From: Gimesia benthica
GTDB lineage: Bacteria > Planctomycetota > Planctomycetia > Planctomycetales > Planctomycetaceae
Direction: 5' to 3'
Length of the DNA stretch: 64,000 bases
NCBI RefSeq assembly: GCF_009720525.1
Contig: NZ_CP043930.1
Span: forward strand, 2,884,501-2,948,500
Shown piece after piece: positions 57,027-64,000 of the stretch (the stretch's first letter is position 1; every line of letters starts with the position of its first letter). The notes under the pieces were generated by a model that did no database searches, was not told where the DNA came from, and saw nothing but the letters and a program-made list of their open reading frames with translations. The position numbers and the translations under genes are program-made.

Positions 57027-57917
57027 GTGACAGTTCCCTTTACACAGCCCCACGAGGCAGCAGCCCTTACCCTCATCAAATTGAGCCTGGCAGAAGATCT
57101 CCAGGAGACCGGCGACCTGACCTGTCAGGCCCTGATTGAAGATACCGACCAGGCCGAGATTCAGATTGTCGCCCGCCAGAGTGGAATCCTGGCTGGCTCT
57201 CCGATTACCTCACTGATTTTTGCAGAACTCGATCCGCGAGTGACCTGCGAGCATCATCTGGCTGATGGCGCTGCCCTGGAACCGGGATCCGTTATTTCAA
57301 CGTGTGCCGGGCCCCTGGCATCTTTGTTGACTGGGGAACGCACCGTCTTGAACTTTCTGACACATCTGTGCGGCGTAGCTTCACAGACAGCGGAGTACGT
57401 GAAAGCCATTGAGGGAACCCGGGCCTGTATTCTGGACACGCGGAAAACGCTGCCCGGCTGGCGGGTACTGGAAAAATATGCGGTCGCAGCCGGCGGGGGA
57501 ACGAATCACCGGATGGGCCTGTATGACGGGATCCTGATTAAAGATAATCACCTGGCGGCCTGGGCCAGCCGCAATTCGCATCCCACCATCGCTGCTGCGG
57601 TGCAACAGGCGCGGGAATCGGTGAACGGGGAAAAGGGAGTGGAGGTCGAAGTCGACACGCTCGAACAGTTGGCCGATGCTCTTGAAGGGAAGCCTGAGAT
57701 CGTACTGCTGGATAACATGTCACCCGAGACCATGCGGGAGGCGATCCAGATGCGTGATGCCCAGTCACCCGCGACGCTGCTGGAAGCATCGGGGGGGATT
57801 AACCTGGAAACAGTACGGGCCGCTGCGGAGACGGGAGTGGAACGGATCAGCGTGGGTGCGTTGACTCACTCTGTCATCTCGCTGGATATCGGTTTCGACT
57901 GGAAACGCCGCACCTGA
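57027..57917 (+). CDS. nadC: nicotinate-nucleotide pyrophosphorylase (quinolinate phosphoribosyltransferase)
   Basis: A 296-residue enzyme converting quinolinate and PRPP to nicotinate mononucleotide in NAD synthesis. Motifs: LAEDLQETGDLTCQALI near the N-terminus, GERTVLNFLTHLCGVA, DTRKTLPGWRVLEKYAV (PRPP/substrate loop), GGGTNHRMGLYDGILIKDNH and the C-terminal LEASGGINLETVRAAAETGV. The GTG at 57027 gives the usual NadC N-terminus; an in-frame ATG at 56946 would add 27 residues with no family match. nadA and nadB are not in the window. A GT gene follows 50 bases downstream. Confidence 0.95.
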   Translation: MTVPFTQPHEAAALTLIKLSLAEDLQETGDLTCQALIEDTDQAEIQIVARQSGILAGSPITSLIFAELDPRVTCEHHLADGAALEPGSVISTCAGPLASLLTGERTVLNFLTHLCGVASQTAEYVKAIEGTRACILDTRKTLPGWRVLEKYAVAAGGGTNHRMGLYDGILIKDNHLAAWASRNSHPTIAAAVQQARESVNGEKGVEVEVDTLEQLADALEGKPEIVLLDNMSPETMREAIQMRDAQSPATLLEASGGINLETVRAAAETGVERISVGALTHSVISLDIGFDWKRRT

Positions 57918-57967
57918 TTTTGAAAAGACCCGATTTTTAATTTCGTTGAAGACACTGATTACTGCCA

Positions 57968-60310
57968 ATGAATAAGCCATCTGTAGACAGACCGCTGGAG
58001 TCACTGGAGAAAGATTCCCCGCTGTTCCTGAACGGGGCCCTGGTCTGGCTGCTGCTGTTTTTTCTGATCTACCTGTCCGTTCCACTGACGAATAACAGGG
58101 AGATCGACCGCTGGTATATCGTGCCCGAGATGCCTTTCCTGCTGCTGGATCTGGTCGATCCGCTGCCCGAAGAGAATCCGCATCCTGCTGGCTGGGCTTA
58201 TTTTCCGCAGCGGATTCCGTTGATCGGAGTCGCGTCGATCATTCTGCTGGGCGCCTGGGGACTGGGACAACTCGTAACAAGGTTGATCCGCGTACCGCTG
58301 GCCCCCTTCACTGCCGAACGGACGGTCTTCGCCGCGGGCCTGGGAATATCATTCGTCACACTGCTGACACTGGGAGGGGGCCTGATGGGCATTCTCTCCC
58401 AGGGTCTCTGTTACGCCGTACTGATATTCACCGCGATCGCAGGCGTAGCCTCGGCGCTACAGGAAACGAAACAGAAAACGGGCTCGCTGGGTTCTTTGAA
58501 GCTGGCGCTGCCGGAAGCGATCACGGTCGACACACTGTTCCGCGTGGGCTGCTGTCTGCTGATGAGCCCGTTTGTGTTGAGCATGTTTTTGGGTTCGATG
58601 CTGCCTTCGACTGACTATGATGTACTCGAATATCATTTCGGAGGGCCCAAAGAATATTATCTGCAGGGATATATCAGCTTCCTGCCACATAACGTGTATA
58701 CCAGCTTTCCGTTTCTGACCGAGATGGTGACGCTGCTGTCGATGACGCTCAAAGGGGACTGGTTCACGGGAGCCCAGGCGGGCAAACTGGTACTGATGAG
58801 TTTCGCGCTATTTACCGCGCTGGGAATCTTCACCACGGCACGGCACTGGTTTGGTTCGACAGCAGGCTGGATTGCAGCCACGGTCTTCCTGACGAATCCC
58901 TGGACTTACCGGATGTCGATCATCGCGTATACTGAGGGAGCACTCTCCTTTTATCTACTGGCGAGCCTGCTGAGTCTGATCCTGACGATAGCGGTTCTGC
59001 AGAAATGGAAAGCGAACGCGAACGACTCAACGGACGCATCCACTGCCGACACATCCCGGTTGCCGGGCGAACTCTGGAGCTTTACGCTACTCACGGGCCT
59101 GCTCTCCGGTTCGGCGATGGCGAGTAAATATCCAGGCGTGCTTTCGGTTGTGATTCCTTTGGGACTGACGCTGCTCGGTTTCAGCTGGTTCCTGCTCCGG
59201 GAGAATAAATCGGTCTGCTGGTCTACGACATTGAAGCTGGGCGTGCTGTTCGCAGTCGGGACCCTGATTACCATTGGTCCGTGGCTGCTGAAGAACCTGG
59301 TGGAGACCGGCAATCCGGTTTATCCGTTGTTGTATTCGGTATTTGGCGGACGCGATCTGACTGATGCTTTGAACGCCAAGTGGAAAAACGGGCACGGCAT
59401 GCGACCGATTGGCCTGCATGAGTTCAAAGACAGTCTGCTGGATGTCACGATGACCAGCGACTGGATCAGTCCGCTGCTGTTCTGCCTGGCACCGCTGGCC
59501 TTTCTGAACCGACAACACCGGCGGCTGATGTACTGGCTCTGGATATATATCGGATTTCTATTCTTTTCCTGGTGGTTCCTGACACATCGGATCGACCGGT
59601 TCTGGGTGCCGATGCTGCCGGTGGTTGCGGTACTGGCGGGCATTGGTGCGACGTGGAGTTCGAAACTGCTCTGGCGTTCTGGTGTGACTGTCGCGGTGCT
59701 GTTTGCTGTGATGTTCAATCTCTGTATCGTCACCAGTGGTCTGGGAGGTAATAACGCGTACCTGGATGACTTCGCTTACGCGCGAAAGTTCACAGGCAAT
59801 CTGACGGCTCCTGAAATTGAGTTACTGAATCAGATGAAGCTCGACCCTGACCAGGTCGTGTTATTTGTGGGAGAAGCGAAGGTCTTCAACGCCGAGTTCC
59901 CGGTGATCTACAACACGGTCTTCGATGAAGATATTTTCCAGCAGTGGACGGCGGAAGCAAATCCTGAGTTACCTGCGAAACAACTCAAGATGAAACCGGC
60001 TGAAGCAATCAAAAAGAAATTCCAGGATGAGCATATCGCGTTTGTGTATGTGAACTGGTCAGAGGTGTTACGTTATCGTCTGCCGGGATCTTACGGTTAC
60101 ACAGACTACGTGACGCCGCTACGTTTTCAGAAACTGGTAACCGAAGGTGTACTGCGTCCGCCGCTGGAAAATCAATACGGTTATCAGAAGTTTGAATCGT
60201 TATCTGATAACAAGAAAAAAGAAATTGAACAGTGGGCGCCGGAACTGATTGTGGAACGCGACGGCGAGCGTTACTTCGTCTCGGCGCAGATTTTCCCCGT
60301 AGCGAAATAG
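57968..60310 (+). CDS. large GT-C-type membrane glycosyltransferase-like protein
   Basis: A 780-residue protein with about twelve hydrophobic helices in the first 620 residues and a soluble C-terminal domain. The large extracytoplasmic loop STDYDVLEYHFGGPKEYYLQ (about 216-235) has the acidic and histidine residues typical of GT39/PMT-like enzymes. GVLSVVIPLG and PWLLKNLVETGNPVYPLLY (about 438-456) match conserved loop regions of this class. The C-terminal 150 residues (from PEIELLNQMK) resemble the periplasmic domain often seen in these enzymes. Sugar donor and acceptor unknown. It follows nadC by 50 bases, but a functional link is unlikely. Confidence 0.75.
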   Translation: MNKPSVDRPLESLEKDSPLFLNGALVWLLLFFLIYLSVPLTNNREIDRWYIVPEMPFLLLDLVDPLPEENPHPAGWAYFPQRIPLIGVASIILLGAWGLGQLVTRLIRVPLAPFTAERTVFAAGLGISFVTLLTLGGGLMGILSQGLCYAVLIFTAIAGVASALQETKQKTGSLGSLKLALPEAITVDTLFRVGCCLLMSPFVLSMFLGSMLPSTDYDVLEYHFGGPKEYYLQGYISFLPHNVYTSFPFLTEMVTLLSMTLKGDWFTGAQAGKLVLMSFALFTALGIFTTARHWFGSTAGWIAATVFLTNPWTYRMSIIAYTEGALSFYLLASLLSLILTIAVLQKWKANANDSTDASTADTSRLPGELWSFTLLTGLLSGSAMASKYPGVLSVVIPLGLTLLGFSWFLLRENKSVCWSTTLKLGVLFAVGTLITIGPWLLKNLVETGNPVYPLLYSVFGGRDLTDALNAKWKNGHGMRPIGLHEFKDSLLDVTMTSDWISPLLFCLAPLAFLNRQHRRLMYWLWIYIGFLFFSWWFLTHRIDRFWVPMLPVVAVLAGIGATWSSKLLWRSGVTVAVLFAVMFNLCIVTSGLGGNNAYLDDFAYARKFTGNLTAPEIELLNQMKLDPDQVVLFVGEAKVFNAEFPVIYNTVFDEDIFQQWTAEANPELPAKQLKMKPAEAIKKKFQDEHIAFVYVNWSEVLRYRLPGSYGYTDYVTPLRFQKLVTEGVLRPPLENQYGYQKFESLSDNKKKEIEQWAPELIVERDGERYFVSAQIFPVAK

Positions 60311-60331
60311 CAGCAGGAACTCACTGAGGAA

Positions 60332-60535
60332 TTAACCTACAGGAGGTGTGAAGTCATTGAGCTCGCGATGGGCAGAACGGAGGATGTGAGCGAAATCCGG
60401 AATGATGATATCGCTGTCATCCAGATTCTGGTAGCCATGGGTTTTGTCATCCAAAAGACAGAAACGTTCCTGTTCATCGATATGAATCGAATTGGAATTG
60501 ATGGCTTCGTCGAGTTTTTGATTAGAAGTGTTCAT
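60332..60535 (-). CDS. small acidic protein, unknown function
   Basis: A 67-residue protein, acidic and without membrane segments or cysteine pairs (a single Cys). I recognise no family. It is supported by a strong ribosome-binding site: on the minus strand AGAGGGGGAG stands eight bases before the ATG at 60535, unusually good for this region. It lies between the convergent GT-C gene end and the region upstream of trpB. Confidence 0.6.
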   Translation of the reverse strand: MNTSNQKLDEAINSNSIHIDEQERFCLLDDKTHGYQNLDDSDIIIPDFAHILRSAHRELNDFTPPVG

Positions 60536-60846
60536 ATTTAATTCTCCCCCTCTTAAGTTGTGAAACAGATCGTTCCACAGAACGCGTCCTGTATTTTATC
60601 GATCTTTTGAGGAAAATCCTACTAAATTACGACTGGACACCACATTTTCCAGGCCTACAACGACAGAAGAGCATGATACAAAAGCAGATACAGCAAAACG
60701 ACCGGCTAGAAAAATGGAAAAACCGGATCGAACCTTTTCCGATTCTGAAGGGTCCTGTGGGCGGGCATTGACCATTGCCACGCGGAATTCAATAATGGTC
60801 ACTACCGCTGTTTTTTTGATATTTTACTAGAGAATTTGAGCCAGAT
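60536..60846. other. intergenic region upstream of trpB
   Basis: A 311-base gap between the small acidic gene (minus) and trpB (plus). I see no trp leader peptide, attenuator hairpin or recognisable operator. A 68-codon GTG-initiated minus-strand frame at 60596-60802 lacks a ribosome-binding site and protein-like features. Confidence 0.5.
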
Positions 60847-62052
60847 ATGACAACCAGTTTATCGAATGTGCCTGATGCCTCCGGTCGCTTTGGAGAATTC
60901 GGCCGCCGTTTCGTCCCCGAAACTCTGATGCATGCCCTGGAGGAACTGACCCAGGAATACGAGAAGGCCAAACAGGATCCATCATTTCAGGCGGAGCTGG
61001 ACGACCTGCTCAAGAATTATGTGGGCCGCCCAAATCCGCTCTATTTCGCGGAACGCCTGACCGAACATTGTGGCGGCGGCAAGATCTACTTCAAGCGCGA
61101 AGATCTGAATCACACCGGTGCTCATAAGATCAACAACACCATGGGCCAGGCGCTGCTGACCATGCGGATGGGTAAAAAACGCGTAATCGCCGAGACAGGA
61201 GCCGGCCAGCATGGCGTGGCTTCTGCTGTGGCCTGTGCCCGCTTCGGGCTGGAATGCATCGTCTACATGGGCGAGGAAGACATCCGCCGCCAGAAGCTCA
61301 ATGTGTTCAATATGAAAATGATGGGCGCTGAAGTCCGCGGCGTCTCCAGCGGTTCCAAGACGCTACGCGACGCCGTCAATGAAGCGATGCGGGACTGGAT
61401 GTCGAGCGTGGAGACCACCCACTACATTATCGGTTCCGTGATTGGACCGCACCCCTTCCCGATGATGGTTCGCGACTTCCAGTCGGTCATCGGAAAAGAG
61501 GCCCGCGAACAGTGCCTGGCGCAGACAGGTAAACTCCCCGATCAAGTGATTGCCTGTGTCGGCGGCGGTTCCAATTCTGCCGGCATGTTCTATCCCTTTA
61601 TCGACGATGAGGGTGTGAAGCTGACCGGCGTGGAAGCGGGTGGCCGCGGTCCTGAACCGGGAGAGCATGCGAGTACGCTGAGCTATGGAGCCAAGGGTGT
61701 GCTGCATGGCAGCTTCGGATATGTGCTGCAGGATGATGACGGCCAGACGATGGACGTGCATTCGATCTCTGCAGGCCTTGACTATCCCGGCGTGGGTCCC
61801 GAACACAGTTACTGGAAAGACTCCGGCCGCGTGAATTACACCGCGATCACCGACGATGAAGCCCTCGAAGGCTTTCAGACGATGGCCCGCCTGGAAGGGA
61901 TCATCCCGGCGATTGAATCGTCGCATGCGATCGCTTACGCCGTCAAAGCAGCCCGCCAGGCCAGCCCCGATGAGACGATCGTTGTCTGTCTGTCCGGTCG
62001 TGGCGACAAAGACGTGAATGAAGTGGCCCGCCTGCTGGAACGGGAAATTTAA
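60847..62052 (+). CDS. trpB: tryptophan synthase beta chain
   Basis: A 401-residue PLP enzyme joining indole and serine to give tryptophan. The PLP lysine lies in [17 protein letters not shown] (about 89-105), the PLP phosphate loop in [12 protein letters not shown], and [12 protein letters not shown] and the C-terminal [13 protein letters not shown] are family hallmarks. Length and N-terminus ([15 protein letters not shown]) match the TrpB1 class that pairs with TrpA. trpA follows 71 bases downstream. Confidence 0.97.
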   Translation: MTTSLSNVPDASGRFGEFGRRFVPETLMHALEELTQEYEKAKQDPSFQAELDDLLKNYVGRPNPLYFAERLTEHCGGGKIYFKREDLNHTGAHKINNTMGQALLTMRMGKKRVIAETGAGQHGVASAVACARFGLECIVYMGEEDIRRQKLNVFNMKMMGAEVRGVSSGSKTLRDAVNEAMRDWMSSVETTHYIIGSVIGPHPFPMMVRDFQSVIGKEAREQCLAQTGKLPDQVIACVGGGSNSAGMFYPFIDDEGVKLTGVEAGGRGPEPGEHASTLSYGAKGVLHGSFGYVLQDDDGQTMDVHSISAGLDYPGVGPEHSYWKDSGRVNYTAITDDEALEGFQTMARLEGIIPAIESSHAIAYAVKAARQASPDETIVVCLSGRGDKDVNEVARLLEREI

Positions 62053-62123
62053 TCCCCGGCCGGTTTTGTCGTAACAATAAATATCATCCCTCTGAAATTC
62101 AGTTAAAAGCAGTACCCCCCATC

Positions 62124-62945
62124 GTGACAACTTCGATCTCTGAAACTTTTGCGACGTTAAAATCTGAAAACCGCATGGCGTTCATGCCTTTCATCACGGC
62201 CGGCGATCCGGATCTGGCAACCACCGTTGATGTATTGAAAGAACTGTCACGACAGGGAGTCGACCTGATCGAAGTGGGCTTCCCGTATAGTGATCCAATT
62301 GCAGATGGTCCGGTGATTCAGGAATCGTATACGCGGGCTCTCAATAACGGCTTCCACGTACACGACCTGTTTGAAGCTTTGAAAGCACTCTCAGCAGATG
62401 AGTCCGTCGATCTCCCGGCCCTGGTCGGCATGGTTTCGTATGCGATTATCTTTCGTTATGGTGCAGAGCGTTTCCTGAAAGAAGCCGCTGAAGCCGGATT
62501 CTCAGGTCTGATTGTTCCCGATCTTCCCGGAGATGAAGCAGCGGAGTTTGTGGAACTCACCAAGGCAGCTCAACTGGACCTGGTACAACTGGTCTCCCCA
62601 CTCACGCCTGAAGATCGCACGAAGCGAATCGTGCAGTCTGCCTCGGGTTTCATTTACTGTATCGCTGTCGCCGGTACGACAGGTGTTCGTGATGAACTGC
62701 CTGGGGAACTGACCGCGCATCTGGAGTCGTTACGCTCGCTGACGGATCTGCCTTTAGCAGTGGGCTTCGGCATCAGTAAGCCCGCGCATGTCGACACGCT
62801 CCGCGGTAAAGCCGATGGATTCATTATTGGTTCGGCGATCGTCAAACAGTTCGCTGCTTTTTCTGATCCAGACCAGACGCGGGAAGCCGTGATTGCGTCG
62901 ATCGGAAAATACGCAGGTGAGATGGCAACCGCAACAAAAGGCTGA
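62124..62945 (+). CDS. trpA: tryptophan synthase alpha chain
   Basis: A 273-residue TIM-barrel enzyme cleaving indole-3-glycerol phosphate to indole, which is channelled to TrpB. LIEVGFPYSDPIADGPVIQ (about 49-67) holds the catalytic glutamate and aspartate. GLIVPDLPGDEA and GTTGVRDELPGEL match the remaining loops. The GTG at 62124 is the only sensible start. It ends in a convergent hairpin shared with the ASCH gene. Confidence 0.97.
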   Translation: MTTSISETFATLKSENRMAFMPFITAGDPDLATTVDVLKELSRQGVDLIEVGFPYSDPIADGPVIQESYTRALNNGFHVHDLFEALKALSADESVDLPALVGMVSYAIIFRYGAERFLKEAAEAGFSGLIVPDLPGDEAAEFVELTKAAQLDLVQLVSPLTPEDRTKRIVQSASGFIYCIAVAGTTGVRDELPGELTAHLESLRSLTDLPLAVGFGISKPAHVDTLRGKADGFIIGSAIVKQFAAFSDPDQTREAVIASIGKYAGEMATATKG

Positions 62946-62968
62946 GGAACGGTTCCTTAACCGTTCCT
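62945..62968. terminator. shared convergent hairpin between trpA and the ASCH gene
   Basis: Perfect 10-base-pair stem, AGGAACGGTT at 62945-62954 and AACCGTTCCT at 62959-62968, with a CCTT loop. It starts on the last base of the trpA stop codon and reaches into the stop codon of the ASCH gene (62967-62969). It lacks a long T-tract on either strand, so termination may be partial, or it may act on both transcripts. Confidence 0.6.
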
Positions 62969-63410
62969 ATTTCTGGCGAGTCCCGGTCTGCTTGCGGACG
63001 AAGGGATAGAACCAGACTCCGTAAGGCAGGAACTGCGGCACGATAGGCGATTTGATGCGTTTGGGATTCGCGAGTTTCCAGCCGAACTTTCCCTTGAGCA
63101 AAGACGCGGGGACGCCTGACGCTTCCGCATGTTCAGCGGTCGCGGGGAAGGAATCGACGATCTCAACGGTGCCGATCAAGGTGCCCGTCGGGAGGGTCTC
63201 AGTGGTGATTTCCGCTTGCGCTGCTGCTTCGATCGCGTGCGGTGTCTTCGCGAGAGTCTTTGAAGCATAGACATAGATCGTCCCGCGGATCTTCGTCTGA
63301 CTGGAACGGAGCTCAATTGTTTTCACGCCCCGCATGATCAGTTCTGCCCACGGCTGCCTGATTCCGAGAGCCGGCAGACTCTTGTCGGGATGTTGAATCA
63401 CTTTCGCCAT
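62967..63410 (-). CDS. ASCH-domain protein
   Basis: A 147-residue protein. LPALGIRQPWAELIMRGVKTIELR at the N-terminus is the ASCH signature, and YVYASKTLAK plus GTLIGTVEIVDSF (strand with the conserved acidic residue) complete the PUA-like barrel. ASCH domains bind RNA or nucleosides; some act as RNases or cytidine-derivative amidohydrolases. The start at 63410 (MAKVIQ) is seven bases after the beta-CASP ribonuclease-like gene stop, so the two are probably cotranscribed; an RNA link is plausible but inferred. Confidence 0.85.
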   Translation of the reverse strand: MAKVIQHPDKSLPALGIRQPWAELIMRGVKTIELRSSQTKIRGTIYVYASKTLAKTPHAIEAAAQAEITTETLPTGTLIGTVEIVDSFPATAEHAEASGVPASLLKGKFGWKLANPKRIKSPIVPQFLPYGVWFYPFVRKQTGTRQK

Positions 63411-63417
63411 TGTCGCA

Positions 63418-64000
63418 TTAAACCTCGAACGATTGCTGATACTGAGGGATGATCGGTTCCTCATCGACTTCATCACGGATCAAGGCTGCGAGCGCCGTCG
63501 CCGATTCCGGTTCTCCGTGGACGAGGAAGACCTGGCCAATGTTTCCCCGTTTCGCGGAGGTTTCATACCACCATTTAAAATCTTCAACGTCGGCATGGCC
63601 TGAGAGACCGCTGAGCTGTACGACCCTGGCTTTGACCTGGTAATAACGATCAAAGATTTTCACTTTGGGATCGCGCTGCTGCAGGCGACGGCCCAGGGTA
63701 TGCTCCGCCTGGTAGCCCATCAGTACAACGGTATTCTCCGGATGTTCCAGGCCGTTCTTGAGGTGATGGCGGATACGACCGTTCTCACACATCCCACTCC
63801 CGGCGATGACGACGAACGCTCCTTCCCGTTTATTGAGTTCGATACTCTGCTGACGGGTCGAAACGTAATCCAGCAACGAGAAGCCGAAGGGATCCTTGTC
63901 TTCTTTCAAAACATCGCTGACATCCTGATCCATATCCTGCAGATGATGGCGGTAGACTGAAACCAGACGCGTGGAGAGGGGGCTGTCGACAAAAATCGGA
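63418..64000 (-). CDS. beta-CASP metallo-beta-lactamase ribonuclease-like protein (C-terminal part, cut by window edge)
   Basis: The C-terminal 194 residues of a metallo-beta-lactamase RNA-processing protein (the gene's start lies beyond the right edge). Present are SPLSTRLVSVYRHH (beta-CASP entry), AGSGMCENGRIRHHLKNGL (motif A-C region), MGYQAEHTLGRRL, and the RMMBL motifs LSGLSGHADVEDFKWW and VFLVHGEPESATALA with the terminal HGE. Homologues are CPSF-73-like or ribonuclease J-related enzymes; the exact activity cannot be assigned without the N-terminal HxHxDH region. Confidence 0.9.
   Translation of the reverse strand, partial: PIFVDSPLSTRLVSVYRHHLQDMDQDVSDVLKEDKDPFGFSLLDYVSTRQQSIELNKREGAFVVIAGSGMCENGRIRHHLKNGLEHPENTVVLMGYQAEHTLGRRLQQRDPKVKIFDRYYQVKARVVQLSGLSGHADVEDFKWWYETSAKRGNIGQVFLVHGEPESATALAALIRDEVDEEPIIPQYQQSFEV

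Noticed and set aside
60596..60802. A 68-codon GTG-initiated minus-strand frame upstream of trpB.
   Set aside because: No ribosome-binding site and no recognisable protein features; short frames are expected by chance.

Overview
The window comes from a planctomycete, most likely close to Gimesia (formerly Planctomyces maris). This rests on gene content: a paired DUF1592-type cytochrome/DUF1552 operon, a planctomycete-style sulfatase, a YHYH protein, a DUF1569 protein, and a giant secreted protein that opens with a QLEDRTLLA (LEPR-XLL-like) sorting motif. The species assignment is inference; no rRNA or other marker gene lies in the window.

Layout. 1-1,900 (minus strand): the N-terminal part of a CoA-disulfide-reductase-like flavoprotein, a small membrane protein, a DUF1569 protein and a gamma-glutamylcyclotransferase-fold protein. 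2,132-8,300 (plus): six tightly coupled membrane genes in the canonical complex I membrane-arm order A-H-J-K-L-M, highly divergent, with no hydrophilic-arm genes and with most proton-pathway acidic residues replaced. 8,301-14,066: a large secreted alpha/beta hydrolase, a YHYH protein, an ECF sigma factor and Lgt. 14,259-18,732: a GT39-like membrane glycosyltransferase and a tripartite tricarboxylate transporter in which the binding protein and small membrane subunit are fused. 19,162-22,883: the PSCyt/DUF1592 plus DUF1552 operon, closed by a strong terminator. 23,058-24,474: a possible PD-(D/E)XK-like protein and a 740-base non-coding stretch whose first 190 bases look like a structured RNA. 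24,475-27,588: hisB, hisC and ychF. 27,924-37,903: a sulfatase followed by a cell-envelope glycan region (two GT2 enzymes, a WaaP/Kdo-kinase-like protein, a GT87 enzyme, heptosyltransferase waaF and bifunctional hldE), then a phosphodiesterase gene broken by a single-base frameshift. 38,501-54,790: one 5,429-residue secreted mosaic protein. 54,791-55,754: a gene-free stretch of hairpin repeats. 55,755-62,945: alanine dehydrogenase, nadC, another large membrane glycosyltransferase, a 67-residue protein and trpB-trpA. 62,967-64,000: an ASCH-domain protein and the C-terminal part of a beta-CASP metallo-beta-lactamase ribonuclease.

How the parts fit. hldE and waaF overlap by 4 bases and sit with core-type glycosyltransferases and a LipoPolysaccharide-kinase-like gene, consistent with an outer membrane carrying heptose-containing LPS. 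The DUF1592/DUF1552 pair, the sulfatase and the giant adhesin-like protein match the planctomycete pattern of large secreted or periplasmic systems. The most unusual items are the stripped complex I-like membrane module (2,132-8,300), the giant protein with three metalloprotease motifs and both a cohesin-like and a dockerin domain, and the structured element at 23,748-23,939. No tRNA, rRNA, CRISPR array, insertion sequence or phage gene was seen.
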